Assembly: GCA_036937835.1 (NCBI GenBank)
Contig: CM072879.1
Coordinates: 16,237,001 to 16,301,000 of the forward strand
Origin: Pampus argenteus
Taxonomy: Eukaryota > Chordata > Actinopteri > Scombriformes > Stromateidae
Direction: 5' to 3'
DNA: 64,000 nt
Below the pieces are notes generated by a model that was given only the letters and a program-made list of their open reading frames with translations, did not search any database and was not told the origin of the DNA. The translations under genes and the position numbers were made by a program. Of the stretch, positions 49,382 through 61,957 are shown one piece after another; the first letter of the stretch is position 1, and every line of letters begins with the position of its first letter.

Positions 49382-51130
49382 CTGGAAAGAGAGGTGCAAG
49401 GTGGGGAGGGAAAAAAAGGTAGAGGAGGAGACGGACAACAAGGAGGATTAGATGTGGATGTAAAGTGAAGAGGATAAGAGGAGGAATGGCAGCATGGCGT
49501 AAGAGAACGAAACAAAAAAAGGGGAAGGAGGAGGATTGTATAGTTGAAATGAGAATGAGGATGAGATGACAGGAAGTAAAGTGATTATATGAGGCAGTGA
49601 CAGAAAGAAAAAGTAATGTAAGGTAGAGAAGACACATCACAGAAAGAAGAGGGAAAGAAGAAGGAAAATAGAAAACAGGTCATGTTAACAGCCTAATGAC
49701 ATATCTGATACGAGGGAAAATATTGGCACTCAGTATCTTGAGTAGCATCACAGAGAAAATGACAAACTACATTATCAGGCATCGCATCAGCCTTGAGTGG
49801 CTCGTCTGAAACTACGGGTCAGACCTTAATTGCCTTTTCAGACAGTTTTTTTGTGATCTCAGCTGCCTTTGGCACTAAAAGTAATGGCATGTAAGTGGAA
49901 TATTTGTTAAATATGCTGCGTCATTCCCAAGAAATAGCCCAGAATAAAAAAAAAAAGAGATACAGCAAGATTAATGTGAGGTCTTTTTTGCTGGGCCTTT
50001 AGCACAGGAAATCAAAGTGTAAACATCTTTAAATGTTGTAATGATTTGTACATGTTGGCATTGATTGAGATTATCTATGAAAATAGATTCTGTTTGGATT
50101 GATCTAAGGGGTTCCTAAGTGATGGAAAAAAAGAGGGTTTTCTCTAATTATTGATATGAATAATTGATCAGTATCTGTAAATCCGCTGATGAAAGTTGCT
50201 TTAAGTGAATGCACATAAAGAAGATGGCAGTATTACATTCAGAGCCTTTCTTCGACATCAGTTCAATATGTTTACCAGCAGCAGAGCAACGTACTTTTGA
50301 TTTACTTTCAGCGAGCAAATTCCCAGTATAAAAGAAAAAAACAGTGGAAAAACTTGTCCAACAGATGAATAATTACAACCCGAGACGCTCTGACTCGACA
50401 GAATCGAAAGTAAACTGAACAATGTGAATTTCTCCATCTCTCACGCGTACACGTAAACACACACACACACACGTATCCCAAAGCAGACAGTGAAAATGGA
50501 TTATCTGTGATGGTAATGTGATAAACTGCGCTACTGCCGTGGTGACTAAATCAAAGAGGATGGAGTGGGCTCTCTCCTGCTTCTATTGGGGCTGAGGTGA
50601 ATCACATAAGTCCATTCATCTTAGATATAGGTTTGCATGTAGACACTTCAAGCTGACAATGAGACAACGCACCCTGTGCTAACCAATACACATGCATACT
50701 CATGTGTTGTATTTGTCAACACACACACACACACAATCCTACTCATGCTATTTATTTAACAGACGTCTTGGGTACGTGTGCATGGAAAGGCCAACCTCCA
50801 GCTAGAAAGTGGATGACAAACTGATTCTTTAAGAAGGGCTCCTGTATTCATTTTACAGTCATAACATAGGGTGTTAGAAGACAAATGGATCAATATGTAA
50901 GAGGGGGGGAGGGGGGGCATTTATCTGGGTGGCTGGTTTGGACGCTGCAGCGTCCTAGTTCGGATTAGCACCATCAATTAATGATATTAATGAGCTCTGG
51001 ACTGGGAGTGAGAGTTAAATGCAGGCCGGGCCTGCTGTTAAACAGGCAGCTGTGGTGTGGAACATAGTAAGAGACTGAGAATGTAAATAAACACACCTAT
51101 ACAGGTATAAATACAGGTAGGAAAACTTAC
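49382..51130 (-). other. Intron 2 of epha10 (1,749 nt)
   Basis: The intron is bounded by GTAAGT and TTTCCAG. About 290 nt next to exon 3 (49384-49680) are strongly purine-rich on the plus strand, that is, a very long pyrimidine tract upstream of the acceptor in the transcript. A G-run at 50902-50918 and short CA tracts near 50457-50473 and 50720-50736 are also present. No exon is seen inside. Confidence 0.85.
49384..49680. repeat. Long pyrimidine tract (minus strand) upstream of exon 3
   Basis: About 300 bp, purine-rich on the plus strand, ends at the exon 3 acceptor. In the transcript this is an unusually long CU-rich stretch, which could bind polypyrimidine-tract proteins (inference). Confidence 0.6.
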
Positions 51131-51195
51131 TCCGTTAGGGGGAAACGACGTCCAGCCCAGCTCCGCCTGAGTCTCTTTAGAATTCAGCAGCACCA
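51131..51195 (-). CDS. epha10: epha10 exon 2: start of ephrin-binding domain
   Basis: This is a 65-nt exon, the standard length of Eph exon 2. It is preceded by the acceptor tttcctgcag and followed by the strong donor GGA|GTAAGT. It enters in phase 1, two bases completing a codon begun in exon 1 (probably Val), and leaves in phase 0. The translation is VLLNSKETQAELGW followed by TSFPPNG. It matches the first beta strand of the Eph ligand-binding domain, where family members read VxLLDSK...ELGW. The usual Asp of LLDS is Asn here. The exon is too short to stand out as an open reading frame and was found from the family structure. Confidence 0.88.
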
Positions 51196-52055
51196 CTGCA
51201 GGAAACATACAAAGGAGAAACAGATAATAGGTTAGAGGTCAGTAATAGAGGCCCATTTTTAATCTTGTCAAGTTAAATAAGTTTGTCAACAGTGTGCAGC
51301 GGTCGCATGACAACAAAACCAACGACGACGAATTCATGAAGACAGATTGGTCTAATTTACAAGTCTAACAGTGTACAGTGTAAGTGCAACATGACATACT
51401 ACATTTGAGATAATGAAAGAAAGCCATTAACATTGAGCCAGGCTTGTCAAAATCTGGTGAGGGTGAATGTATCCTTTGACAAGTGCATTATTATCCATCT
51501 GTTGAGGACTTAAGCCGGACAAAGAGCTCTACGTCATCCTCTGGATCCTCTAAAAAAAAACAACACACCGAGAAGGACCACAGAGCTTTGAAAACAAGCT
51601 GAGAGACAAAGAGGAACCACAGTTAGCTTTCAATTGCACTGAAGGGAAAACACAGACTTAAGAGTCTAAAATAAAGTCTTATGTTCTATGAGTTTTATTT
51701 TCAGCACCACGGACAGCGACACAAGAACTAAAGAGCAGTGCACAGCAAGAGGACGCTCAGCGGTTCACTGCTTCAAATGCTCAAATACACACGGAAATGT
51801 GAAGTTTCTAAAAAAGAAACGTTCTTGTTCATTTTAAAAGTGGCTTTACCAAACTACCCGCGCAGAAACATAACCGAGTATCACTCAATCATTTCCATTT
51901 CTTCTTCTTGACTACAACTTTTTTTTAATCCACTGCATTTACCAGCATCTGCAGTTTCAAGTTACTTTTCAGACTTGTACCTGGAGAACCTTATGAATAC
52001 TTTATGTACGTTGCTAAAACTTCAATACTTTTACTTAAAGTATACAATATCAACT

Positions 52056-52270
52056 AGGGCTGCAAATTATTATTTTCATTATTGATTAATCAGTTGTCTT
52101 TCTGATCTGGTCGTTTAGTCTTTTCCACACAAGAGACCAAAAGTGGAAGATATTCAACAGGGAATGATATACTGTAAATACGAAAAAAAGAAGAAGCAAA
52201 TCCACACAATCTTTCTGTGCAAAGTTGACATAACAGTTCAGTCAGGATGTCTTCAAGCTGCGAGATGTTT
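52056..52270 (+). repeat. AGGGCTGCAA-family dispersed repeat, copy 4
   Basis: It starts with agggctgcaaattattattt followed by tcattattgattaatcag, then diverges. A block near 52245 (ggatgtcttcaagctgcgag) fits the internal part of the family. It directly follows a stretch with actttaagtacgt-like motifs that may be a second repeat, which suggests nested or adjacent insertions. Confidence 0.5.
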
Positions 52271-52458
52271 CAGACTCAGTAGTGTGCAGCAGGCAGACAC
52301 AAAAGCCATCATCAGCACATTTATCTTAATCCATAATGTCATATCAACATATGTAGTGACATATGGTGAGCTGCGTTATAGCCTCATTTTTTAAAAGATT
52401 TTGCTGATATTAGATTTACTCATGCTTTAAGCTTGTCTGCTTAAAAAGACCCCCTCCC

Positions 52459-52460
<2 letters not shown>

Positions 52461-52497
<37 letters not shown>

Positions 52498-52501
52498 CAC
52501 A
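52461..52501. repeat. (AC)n microsatellite
   Basis: 41 bp with one GC interruption. Confidence 0.95.
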
Positions 52502-55500
52502 GAGTTTCAGGCTCACTGTTCCCAACACCTACAGCCTTATGGCAATATGACATCTGACAACCAGACAAAGACATTTTTTCAGCACTGTGAATAACACCCT
52601 GTGCAAAGCTTTTTTTTTTCATTCTTGCAAAGTGCTACTTTCAGTCTTACTTGGCTTTAACTTTTATGTTTTCTGTGTGTCGACTTTCAACCACTTCAGG
52701 AACCTCGTAACTTTGTAGGGCAGTCGAGAATAGGCAGCGGACTCCTTGACAAGTAACCGTTTCCCTTCATCCAAAAGAAATTATGAATTTTTTGAAAAGT
52801 ATGACTTTGATCTCATACCTACTGCTATTATGTGACAAATATCTGGCCTTATCAACTATAAGAGATGAAAAAAAAGGGAACCTACGCAGTCTGACTCATG
52901 TTGTAGGCACGATGTTGTTACTCAAGACCTGTAATCTTACTGACTCATGCTCTGACATGGACTCTGACACAAGATGTGCTGATAAACTGGGAAGGAAGAA
53001 GGATTTTAGATTTTACACTTGCTAAGTGTCACAATAAAATTGGCCGTACACTGGCTGAACTTTTTAAACAAACCTGTAGTAAACAAGCAGCAACGATAGC
53101 ACGAAGAAACAACCTTTTAACGGTGTTCTTTTAATTAATATTCATGACAATGGATGTTTTAATTGTCTTGCTTCGACCCAAAGCCCTGGTTCAATCAATT
53201 TATGCAAGGTTACATAAATGCTTTGAGATTGAGAGTAAAGACCAGCTCTGTGGTGTCACCACAATTTTGATATTGTAAAGCCAAAATCCTTTGAGGCCAA
53301 TGAGAGTGAGTAGATTTTTTTCTTTTATTTTTGGTTTGTCTGAAAAGGAGACATTGGGCGCCTTGGCTACTGAAGCCTTGGACCATGTGAGATCCTTTAC
53401 TAAACACTTAACCTTATTGTTTTTGGGTTAACACCGCCGGGTGCCCAAAGCATGGTTCTGTGGTTAGCTGATAACATAGAGGCATTTGGAGAAGATTAGA
53501 GCGGGAGAGGGCAAGGGTGGTGGAGAGACACAGAGAGGGGCTAAGGCGGGAGGCGAAGAGAGACGATGAGAGAAAATTATCAGGAGAGGAGGGTGAAGAG
53601 AAGAAAGAAAAAGAGAGCCAACATGAAAGAGAAGAAGAAAAAAAAAACTTGAGCTGGCAAGAGGGACAGAGAAAAAAGGAAGAGAGAAAGGAGCACATGA
53701 AGTGCAAATAAATGCATACACCGGGTAATACACAGAGGGATCAGTGTGCCTTAGTGAGCGAGCACTCAGTCAGTCAGAGAGAGACTCAGAGGACAAAGTT
53801 GGCACTATGATCACACACTGAATATAAGTCATGTAATCACAGTCTAGTTAGACAGACTAATGGGTCTTTAGGGGGAGAAGGAAGGGAGAGAGAGAGGAAT
53901 ACACTGAGACAGATAAGAAGACAGAGAAAGAAAGGAAAAAAAAGTAAAGCAAAGAAAGCTAAAGCAAGGAAAGGAAGGGTCATTAAAAGATGGAGAGAGG
54001 CAAGAAGTTACAGAAAGAACACGGGACACAGACACAAAAGCTCCTCTTTCTATCCGTTAGCCATGGATCTGACTAATAGCTGTGACACATTAGCTACTAA
54101 ACACTCATTTCAAAAGGTTGTTTCATAAATAATTGCCCGTCATTACAGGGACAATGTGCATCTGTGAGCCAGTGTTACCTTTTTGTGTCCTATTTGTTAC
54201 ATCACTAATAGGGAAAAAAAAAAACCAACACACAACATGATCACAACTAGATGATGTATAAAGAGTAGCGGAGCCTGTTATGGCCTATAATATGTGTATA
54301 GAGAGAATAGATACGAGTATAGAGACGCTCCATTCAGATCAGAGGAAGCGTATTGTGATTCAGTGAAATAAGAGGCTATAAGAGAAGGTGAAGTATGATA
54401 AGAAGGAGACTTTACCAGAGATTCAACCCAGAAGCTGCCCCAGTAACGACACTCTCAAGTTGGAGAAACCACTCGCCTGAATGAAAGGAGGCACACAACA
54501 GCAATGCTGAAAGGGATTTTTTTTTATGCACTTTTTATACACTAAGAAATTACACCTTTACGAATGTTTCGGGGCTGCTGAATGTTTTATGGGTAGAGAG
54601 GAGAGTCTTTGATTATGATACAATCATGCTGCGTGTCTGAATATATTCGTGTTTGTGTGAAGGTGTGGGAGGTGTAAGAGGTGGCGGTTTTAACGGATTT
54701 TGAGTTGCTTTCCTTTTTTTTTGTTTCGCTGTCAGAGTTTTCATTAAAAGCGTATTTAAAGTGTAAGCGTCTCTTTCTACCTCCCTTCATCGCCTCACCC
54801 ACTCTTCTTTCATCTTTCAGCCTGGTTTGTGCGATGTATTAATAGAGTTGTTCAGCCCTGCTGGTACACACAGATGAGGCACAATGAAAGAAACAATGCA
54901 AGCGCTGAGGGAAGAGACGGCTGTAAGAGAGATGTACTCCAGGAGGAGGGGAGGTTGCACCAGTAGCACTCACGAAGGGGCAAATACTAAAAACTGTCCT
55001 TTGTCAAGAGCATAGCGAGCTCTTACTTAAACGCAACATGAAGACAGATCTGTCACAGAGGCCATTTACAACAATAAAGATTTAAAAGGCCAAGAATTGC
55101 ATCTGAAAGGTGAAACAAGCAGAAATAACAAAAATGTAGCGCAAGAAACAAAAGTTATATGCAAAATTATTTTTTTTCCACCAAAGACATACTGTCACCA
55201 AGAAAGAAATCTCTCTCTCAAATACACAATCTCACACATAGCTACGCACACTAACAAACGGACGGTTTTAATTACCTCCCAGTGAACGGGGCTCATTTCA
55301 TAATTTGACACGGTGATGCGATACATTCATGCCAGGATTAGCTCGGGCATTGGCTGTCCTCCCCGTGACCCGCTTATCAGCCAGCCGCGGAGCTCAACCT
55401 GCCTGAAGAGAGAGCACCCGAGACGGGGATAAGCACAGTCCACACACGCTCCCGGTGGGACAGCTATTGTCCAGGCGTTATCGTTCTCATGCTTCAACAA

Positions 55501-56180
55501 CAAGAGAGGGCGAGGATACCGGAACGATGAGGAGGTTGCAATAAAACCGAGAGAGTAAGAAGGGAATATTAAGATATAACAATGCTGTAACCTTTGGGCT
55601 TGGACTTAAGTTGAAGTAGATTGGGAATCCTTAAGGACTTTGACTTTAGAGAGACTTCAAAGCAAAAACAAAGGCTGTACCTAGAATATGTAATCATCAG
55701 GCCTTTGACCAGACCTAGACTTGAACTGACTTGGATTTCAGTGGTTTGACAATTGATGCAGGCTTGCTGCAAAAAACACTGAATAAAAAGCTACAAACAA
55801 AGGTGAAAAATGTGTGCACACCTGCATCATAGGTGTATTCAGCAGCTGTTGATCCCCCAGAGACACCGGTTACTCACTCGCCCCCGAAACAGAAATACTG
55901 AAGGAAAAGAGGCACACTAGAGGCTGGTTGGAATTTACAGTATTGCTTTAGGACACTAGAGCAGGGTGGAGGCGCACTTCATATGAAAAATGATCCTCCC
56001 GCTTGCTACCAAAACACCCTGCTGCTCAAAGATGTGGGAGGGGAGATAATATATGGTTCAACAGAAGCAATACAGTAATACTGCTGCAGGACAGATAAAA
56101 AAGAATAAATGGATGGGGATATGAAGTGTCACATATAAATACAAACAGGCACATAAAAAGATAAATGCTGTGTATAAACA

Positions 56181-56181
<1 letters not shown>

Positions 56182-56217
<36 letters not shown>
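56182..56217. repeat. (AC)n microsatellite
   Basis: 36 bp, uninterrupted. Confidence 0.95.
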
Positions 56218-56219
<2 letters not shown>

Positions 56220-58604
56220 CCCATAATAGCTGTTCTAACAGCAGAACACATTAACTTCAAACAGGGCTCTCCTTTTAAACAGAGTCATTAAACTTTCAAC
56301 TTCAGTAATGCGACATACTGTAGAGACTGCACTGTCCACTCTGAAGCCCACCATGCAATTACCTCCATGATGCATGACAATACAGTGGACAGATAAATGC
56401 TATCATGGTACAATGCGTATGTCTCTTATCTATAGAATGTGCTAATATAAGCTGCCGAGCTACAAGTATCAACTACAAGACAGAAAAGAAAATTAAAATG
56501 TCCATCGCTATGGCTACAAAACACAGAGAAAGTTTATTTTTCCCAACTGTGAAATGTTCAACTTGGTATAAAACAAATGAATATCAACCGCTATTTTTTC
56601 TTCTGGTTCCAGTTTCTCCAATGTCATAATTTATCTTGTTATTCAGACAAAACAAGCAAATTCAAGACATCGCCATGGTCTCGTGGCGATGTCAGTAAAA
56701 GTAAAACCAAAGTAAAACCTCTGGTATCTCACACTAGTAGCCAGTGCAGGATGTGAGAACAAACAGGTGTTTTATTGTCAGGATTCCTCACTTTTATGCT
56801 TCTACAACTGTTTACTGCGGCTGTCTGAGGCATATCAAAAAAGTAGGAAGGCTTCAACAGTGAGTAAAAACAGGCAATGACTGTAAATAATACATTTCAC
56901 GAGAGAAAACATGAAAGACATAACTTGAAAAGCCAAGTCTACACTGCATGAACACAGACACGAAAAACAACAGGTGCTGTACCAGAATCACTGTTGTAGT
57001 ATCTTGATGTAGACAACAAAAACCTTTATGAATTCAACACTAGAGACAAGGTACATCATATGGTACATAATGTCCATGCACCTCTACGCCCCCAGCACTT
57101 CACCTCTCTTATTAATCACTTTTCACTTCATCTTTCTCATCTTCATCCCTCATAATCCCAAAGTTTTCCCTCCCCGCTTCCCTTCTCTCTACCTCTCTCG
57201 CAGTGCCAGTCTTGAATCTGAATGACCACCTGTTGAGACAAATCGCTTCCAGGGAGGGGGGGGTAAAGCGAGTGTGTGTGTGTATGCATGTTTGCGTGTG
57301 TGCTTGAGGGAGAGAGAAAGAAAAGAGTCATTGAGAGAGTCAGTGAAAGTGACAGCGGAGAGTGTGCGATAGATGAGCGAAAAGTAAATGCTGGAGAAGA
57401 GTGATAACTGACAGAAAAAGGGAAGAAAAAAAAAAAGACAGAAAGACGGGTTGAGTCACGTAAGTCATGCTACTCCAGTTATACCTGCTACTGCATGAAC
57501 ACACTCCTGCAAGGCTTTTTATATTACAAGATGTTCCTCAGCTCCAAGATGCATAAATATTCCCTGCTTTTTCTTTCCCAGACAGACACTCGGTAAAGGA
57601 ATGAAAACATACCGACAGATGGAAAAGTGAGAGGCACAGCAAAAGACAGAGGAGGAGGAGGAGGAGGAGAGAGAAATAGAGAGACCGCGGGCCAAAAGGA
57701 AGTTATTTTCATTTATAGGTTCTTGTAAAAGGTTGTAATTGGTTGTCTGGGTTGATATAGTGAGGGTGGTGAGAGCGCTGTCCGGTTTTATTGTTACGAC
57801 AGAGTGGCTCCTAGGTACAGGCTTGAGAACAGTGCTACACTGGCAACTGGGCTGAAAGTGAAACTTTTTTGTGAAGCGGACTGAAGGAACATGAAGAAAA
57901 AGACTTGACAAATGGAAAAAATAAATTAATAAAAACAAGGGTGGCGAGCTATAAAGTATCAGGGTTATCAGAGTTTATTTTAGGGTTCATTTTAGGACAT
58001 GGAAATCCAAAAGGGGGGGATGAGCTGTTTAAAGGAATGAGTGGACCATACCCGAAGAACTATTTAAAGGACGGGACAAATGTAGAAACCACTTCGGGAG
58101 CAGTCGCAGCACTAAAAGCAGAGTGCTGGAAATAAAGTGCTGAAAATATTTCATGTCGGTGAAAGAGACTCTTGTTGATATTGATAAAAAAGACAAGACG
58201 GTAAAAGGGCAAGAGGATGAAAGATGAGCAAAGAGTCAATTAGAGACAAAGGGAGAGATGTCACCCCATGCTGGAATAACGCTCCATTTTTGGGTTCAAG
58301 GACTAGCAACCAATACTGTCATGTATGGAGATTTCCACTTCCCACAGAGGCCGTTTATAGAGTCAAATTGATCTCATGAGTGAGTATGTTTGGGCGGCAC
58401 AGATCATTGGCTACAGAAATAGGAGGAATCAATGGGGTTGATTTTCTATATTTTCATCTGCAGATCAAATTATTGTGTATCAGGTATTATGAGTAAAGGA
58501 TTATTAAAGGGTAATGCTGTACTTAAGTTTAAAGTCAAGAGGTTGTGATATCTATGACAACAAGCTAGCAGAAACAGAAGAGCGTCCCTGTGTGTGCACA
58601 GTGG

Positions 58605-58676
58605 TGTCTGCCTTACACACAACTACTCTCCAGAGACTGAACATGTAATCACTGTTATTGGTCTTTGGAGCCATTC
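58605..58676 (+). repeat. Repeat pair D, copy 2
   Basis: gtctgccttacacacaacta, ctctccagagactgaacatg and taatcactgttattggtctt form the partner of the block at 11333-11400. The similarity may extend a little on the right, into gagccattcgtaaacatg. Confidence 0.6.
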
Positions 58677-61009
58677 GTAAACATGCTACCATAAACTGTG
58701 AGAACAGAGGACCTGTAAGTAGAATTGATTCATTGTTTGTTTGTTTTGTTTTAAATAAGATGCCTCTGTTTTGCTGCTTTTAGAAGGAGTGTATTATATT
58801 TTAACTGAGACTGAGTCTTACGCAATCGCACATCTATATGTTATGGCATTATTTAAGTAAGCATAGCATCCTATAATTGGTTAAAGTCATCAGTGCTGAG
58901 TGCACATATGTGCGGTGCTCAGTGAGGCAGGATTAAATGGGCCTTGCATAACACAAGAGTTCCCAGAGTTCACGGCTACACACACCGTAGGAAGAGTGCA
59001 CAGTAATTGTATCTTATAGACATGCATGAAGATTGAAACAAGTTGAAATATAGGTTATTCATACAGAAAGCAATCAAGGTCAAGGCTTTGTATGTGTAGA
59101 CGCATGGAGTATGTACAGCGCGGATACACATGTGTTAATCTAACATGTCTATACGCAACACAGACGATGACTTGCTTCATTAAAAGGTTTCAGCACCAAA
59201 TTAAACAGCCTGTTTGCCTGTGAAAAGTCTCTTTCAAAGACTTCTAAGAAAACTAGACTGAAAACGTCACTGAAGGCAGATTTAGTGGAGAGAAGCAAAC
59301 CGTCTCTCGCCGGTTTCACTCGCATTGACACTCACAAACACATAATTATATTCCCTTGTTGCAGAGACAAGCTAGAGCGTTAACCTTTTCATGTTTGAAA
59401 TGTCATAAAACACACACACACACACACACACAGAGCACAAAGCAAAAGAGGCACTACGTCACGGTTTTACATGCACATCCACAGGTCAATATTACCTGTA
59501 TCACCATATGTCATGCATGATTAGCCTAAATATGTTCAATGCCAGCATTTATTGGATATATGTACCTGAGGATGTGTGTGTGTGTGTGTGAGCTTTCATG
59601 TCCCTCCCTGTGTGTGTGTGTATGTGTTTAACTTCCCACATACACACGCCTTACTTGTAGCCTTTCAGAGGACTGTTGAATAATAAAAGTCTGTATCTTT
59701 GCACTGTGCCACTACTTCCTCCATCTCTCTCTCAGTCCAGCCAGCCAGCAGTCTGCATTATTTAACTAGACACTCATTCAGGCAACAATCTTGAATAGAG
59801 CCTGCTGGAGCCTCGTAGTTTGATGTCTGCGCTACAGAGGGCAAAAGAAAAACAGGGTGACGCAGGGAGGGAGAAGTAAACGGACAGTATGTGACAAAGA
59901 GAAGTATTTGTTTTTCATGCTCATCATTTACAACACCTGTGCCTTCTCACCTTCATTTCTCCCCCTACACTCACCCAACACTTGTTCACCTCCGTTGCCC
60001 TCCTTCAGGTTTACCAATTCTCACCATTTTTCCACTCGCCTGCTTTTGCCTTTGTCATTCTTTCTCCTCTGTTTCCATTTACCCTTCCTCAACTCCCTCC
60101 ATTTCTCCCTCTCTCTTATTCATAAGTGGGGGAGGATAGGGGAGGGCAGAGCAGTTACATAAGTGCAGAGTAGCTCCAAGGTTTTATGCTGACTTTGTTT
60201 TCCCTCCTCTGCTTCAATTTGAGAACCACTTTAGATTAAATTAGGTCGTCTTCTTCTACATTCACCACTCCTCGTCCCTTTCATTCTCCCCCCTCTCTTC
60301 GCTTCGCTCTATTCCGCCCTCTCTCTTTCTTTTATTCACCGACAGCTGAAAGAATGAGACGTACCTGCAGCAGGAGTGCTGATGTGCACAAGGCTGATGA
60401 AGGGTCAACGTGCACATACCAACATAAACACAGAAAAACAGTCTGTGCACTGTGAATCATTTGAGGCGTGTAGTGCAATCTCTCATCTCAAACATATCTT
60501 CATAACATGTTTTCTTCAAGGTCATTTGTCTTTTACATACAGACATGGATACTGCAGTCGCCCTCGGGTTGAAAGGGTCCACAGAACTAAAGAAATAAAT
60601 AACTGCATTTTCTCACTCCCTATCTTTCCATAGTGCAGCGCACAGCAAACACCCTGCTGTGCAGTTGGAAACAAAACGCACCATCCAGTCCCCGAAAAGC
60701 AAGCGCACCAGCTACATTGTTTTACAGAAAATTAGGCCTCAAAAAACATCTTTATAGATAGATGAATGTCTAAAAAAACATATATTGTGTAAAGAGTTCA
60801 GTATAAATCATGGGTAAACAAGCAACCCCCCCCCAAACAACTTCAGCAGGAGCAGCAGCGCGGCACTCCTGCCTACGAAGCACTTCCAGCAGTCAGGACA
60901 TTGGTTCCCACCCCTCCTGATAAAACAGCAAAAAAACAAACAAATAATAAGACATTAACTCCAAAATTGCAATATGGGGTGTGTCTGTCAAAATTAAAAC
61001 ATGATATAC

Positions 61010-61117
61010 TAAACCAGTGTGAATAATTAAGTCAATTACTCAATTACTTTAAAAAAAATCACTCAAAACAATTACGTTTTATTGATCCACTAGTCAATTA
61101 TTCGTTGCAGCTCTAGT
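61010..61117 (+). repeat. AGGGCTGCAA-family dispersed repeat, copy 5 (3' end)
   Basis: It ends with ctagtcaattattcgttgca followed by gctctagt, the family 3' terminus. The upstream part is AT-rich and decayed. Confidence 0.45.
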
Positions 61118-61809
61118 ACAATATAATAACTTCTTCTGATGTTAGCAGAGGTGCCATTTATTTCAGGCAACACTGCAGGAAACCCTGATACGATATAGTT
61201 TACTTCTTCCACCAAAGTATTCAATAATAACGTTGATCATCGTACCTGCAGATTTCTTTCTGCTTTCGTTCTCGTCTCATATCATCCCATCTGTCCATCC
61301 CCCACTGATCAGCACCAATGTCTCAGTAATGTTAGTAGCTGATCAAATAATGAATAATGAAACGCCAATCCTCCAGTCTTACTTGACTCAGAAATCTAAT
61401 CTGAGGCTTTTACAGCCATAATTGACAGAGAAAAACAAAGGTACATTTGCATGTACATACAGTACACACACATAGGGGCTGTAATATAAGAGACATTTGG
61501 TTCTGTATATGCAGGCTGCTGGGCTGCTTTCCATCTGCTAATAGGCTAATAGTCTCACATGAACTCATTTCAAATAACCTCTATCTTATGGTCATGACAG
61601 TAGTATAATGCTTTGAAAAAGTGGCAGCTAAACTAGGTTAATACATATGCATTAGCCATCTGGTGTGTATGTCAGAGTGGATTATTTCACATCCAAGAGC
61701 TAAATGCTAAATGTCTCTGAATGCATCGTAACATCAACAAGGAAATAAATGTGACGATCACTACTGAAGGCCGGAAATTTAATGCAGTGTTAATCAACAG
61801 CAGGAACCA

Positions 61810-61810
<1 letters not shown>

Positions 61811-61837
<27 letters not shown>
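61811..61837. repeat. Poly(T) run of 27
   Basis: Uninterrupted T run on the plus strand, followed by AAAA. It could be the tail of an old minus-strand retroposed copy, but no body is recognisable beside it. Confidence 0.9.
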
Positions 61838-61842
<5 letters not shown>

Positions 61843-61926
61843 GATGAATTTTACTCAAATCCCTGAAGAAGAAAACAAAACTAACTGCATGGCCAGATGC
61901 CGCTGAGGATAAGGGAGAATAATAGC

Positions 61927-61957
61927 TTTTTGTGATTTGGATGAACTGATCCTTTAA
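61927..61957 (-). repeat. Fragment of the GGGTCAGTTCAC repeat, inverted
   Basis: The reverse complement of ttgtgatttggatgaactga followed by tcctttaag resembles the start of the repeat at 31357. It is short, so a chance match is possible. Confidence 0.3.

Larger units (their letters stand above)
2008..51195 (-). other. epha10: Partial epha10-like Eph receptor gene (exons 2-5 span)
   Basis: This is the gene-level span of the four exons listed separately. Joined, they give 65+673+156+330 = 1224 nt, or 408 codons, with no stop and all phases compatible. The order is ephrin-binding domain, cysteine-rich region, first FN3 domain, which is the Eph receptor ectodomain order; Eph receptors are plasma-membrane tyrosine kinases that bind ephrins on neighbouring cells. 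Assignment to EPHA10 rests on stretches such as [38 protein letters not shown] and [10 protein letters not shown], which fit EPHA10 better than EPHA3-8 from memory. Mammalian EPHA10 is known for a degenerate kinase domain, but the kinase exons lie outside this window, so nothing can be said about them here. Exon 1 and exons 6 onward are missing because the window ends. An alternative is another EphA paralogue, with EPHA7 or EPHA8 the next closest. Confidence 0.87.
51196..57500 (-). other. Intron 1 and/or upstream sequence of epha10, proximal part
   Basis: No signal-peptide exon was recognised. The content is repeat-derived sequence at 51890-52270, (CA)n at 52461-52501, a purine-rich plus strand at 53490-53720 and 53875-54010, a GC-richer block with AT motifs at 55265-55450, a (CA)n at 56182-56217, and otherwise AT-rich unique sequence. 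Confidence 0.6.

Noticed and set aside
60374..60450. Possible exon 1 of epha10: a minus-strand Met-rich hydrophobic start followed by CAG|GTACGT
   Set aside because: The frame reaches the donor in phase 2, but exon 2 requires phase 1. The peptide is not a convincing signal sequence (many His and Cys), and the other frame hits a stop.
61240..61290. Second possible upstream exon ending CTGCAG|GTACGA on the minus strand
   Set aside because: The peptide before it is charged (Arg/Lys/Glu-rich), not a signal peptide, and the phase does not fit.
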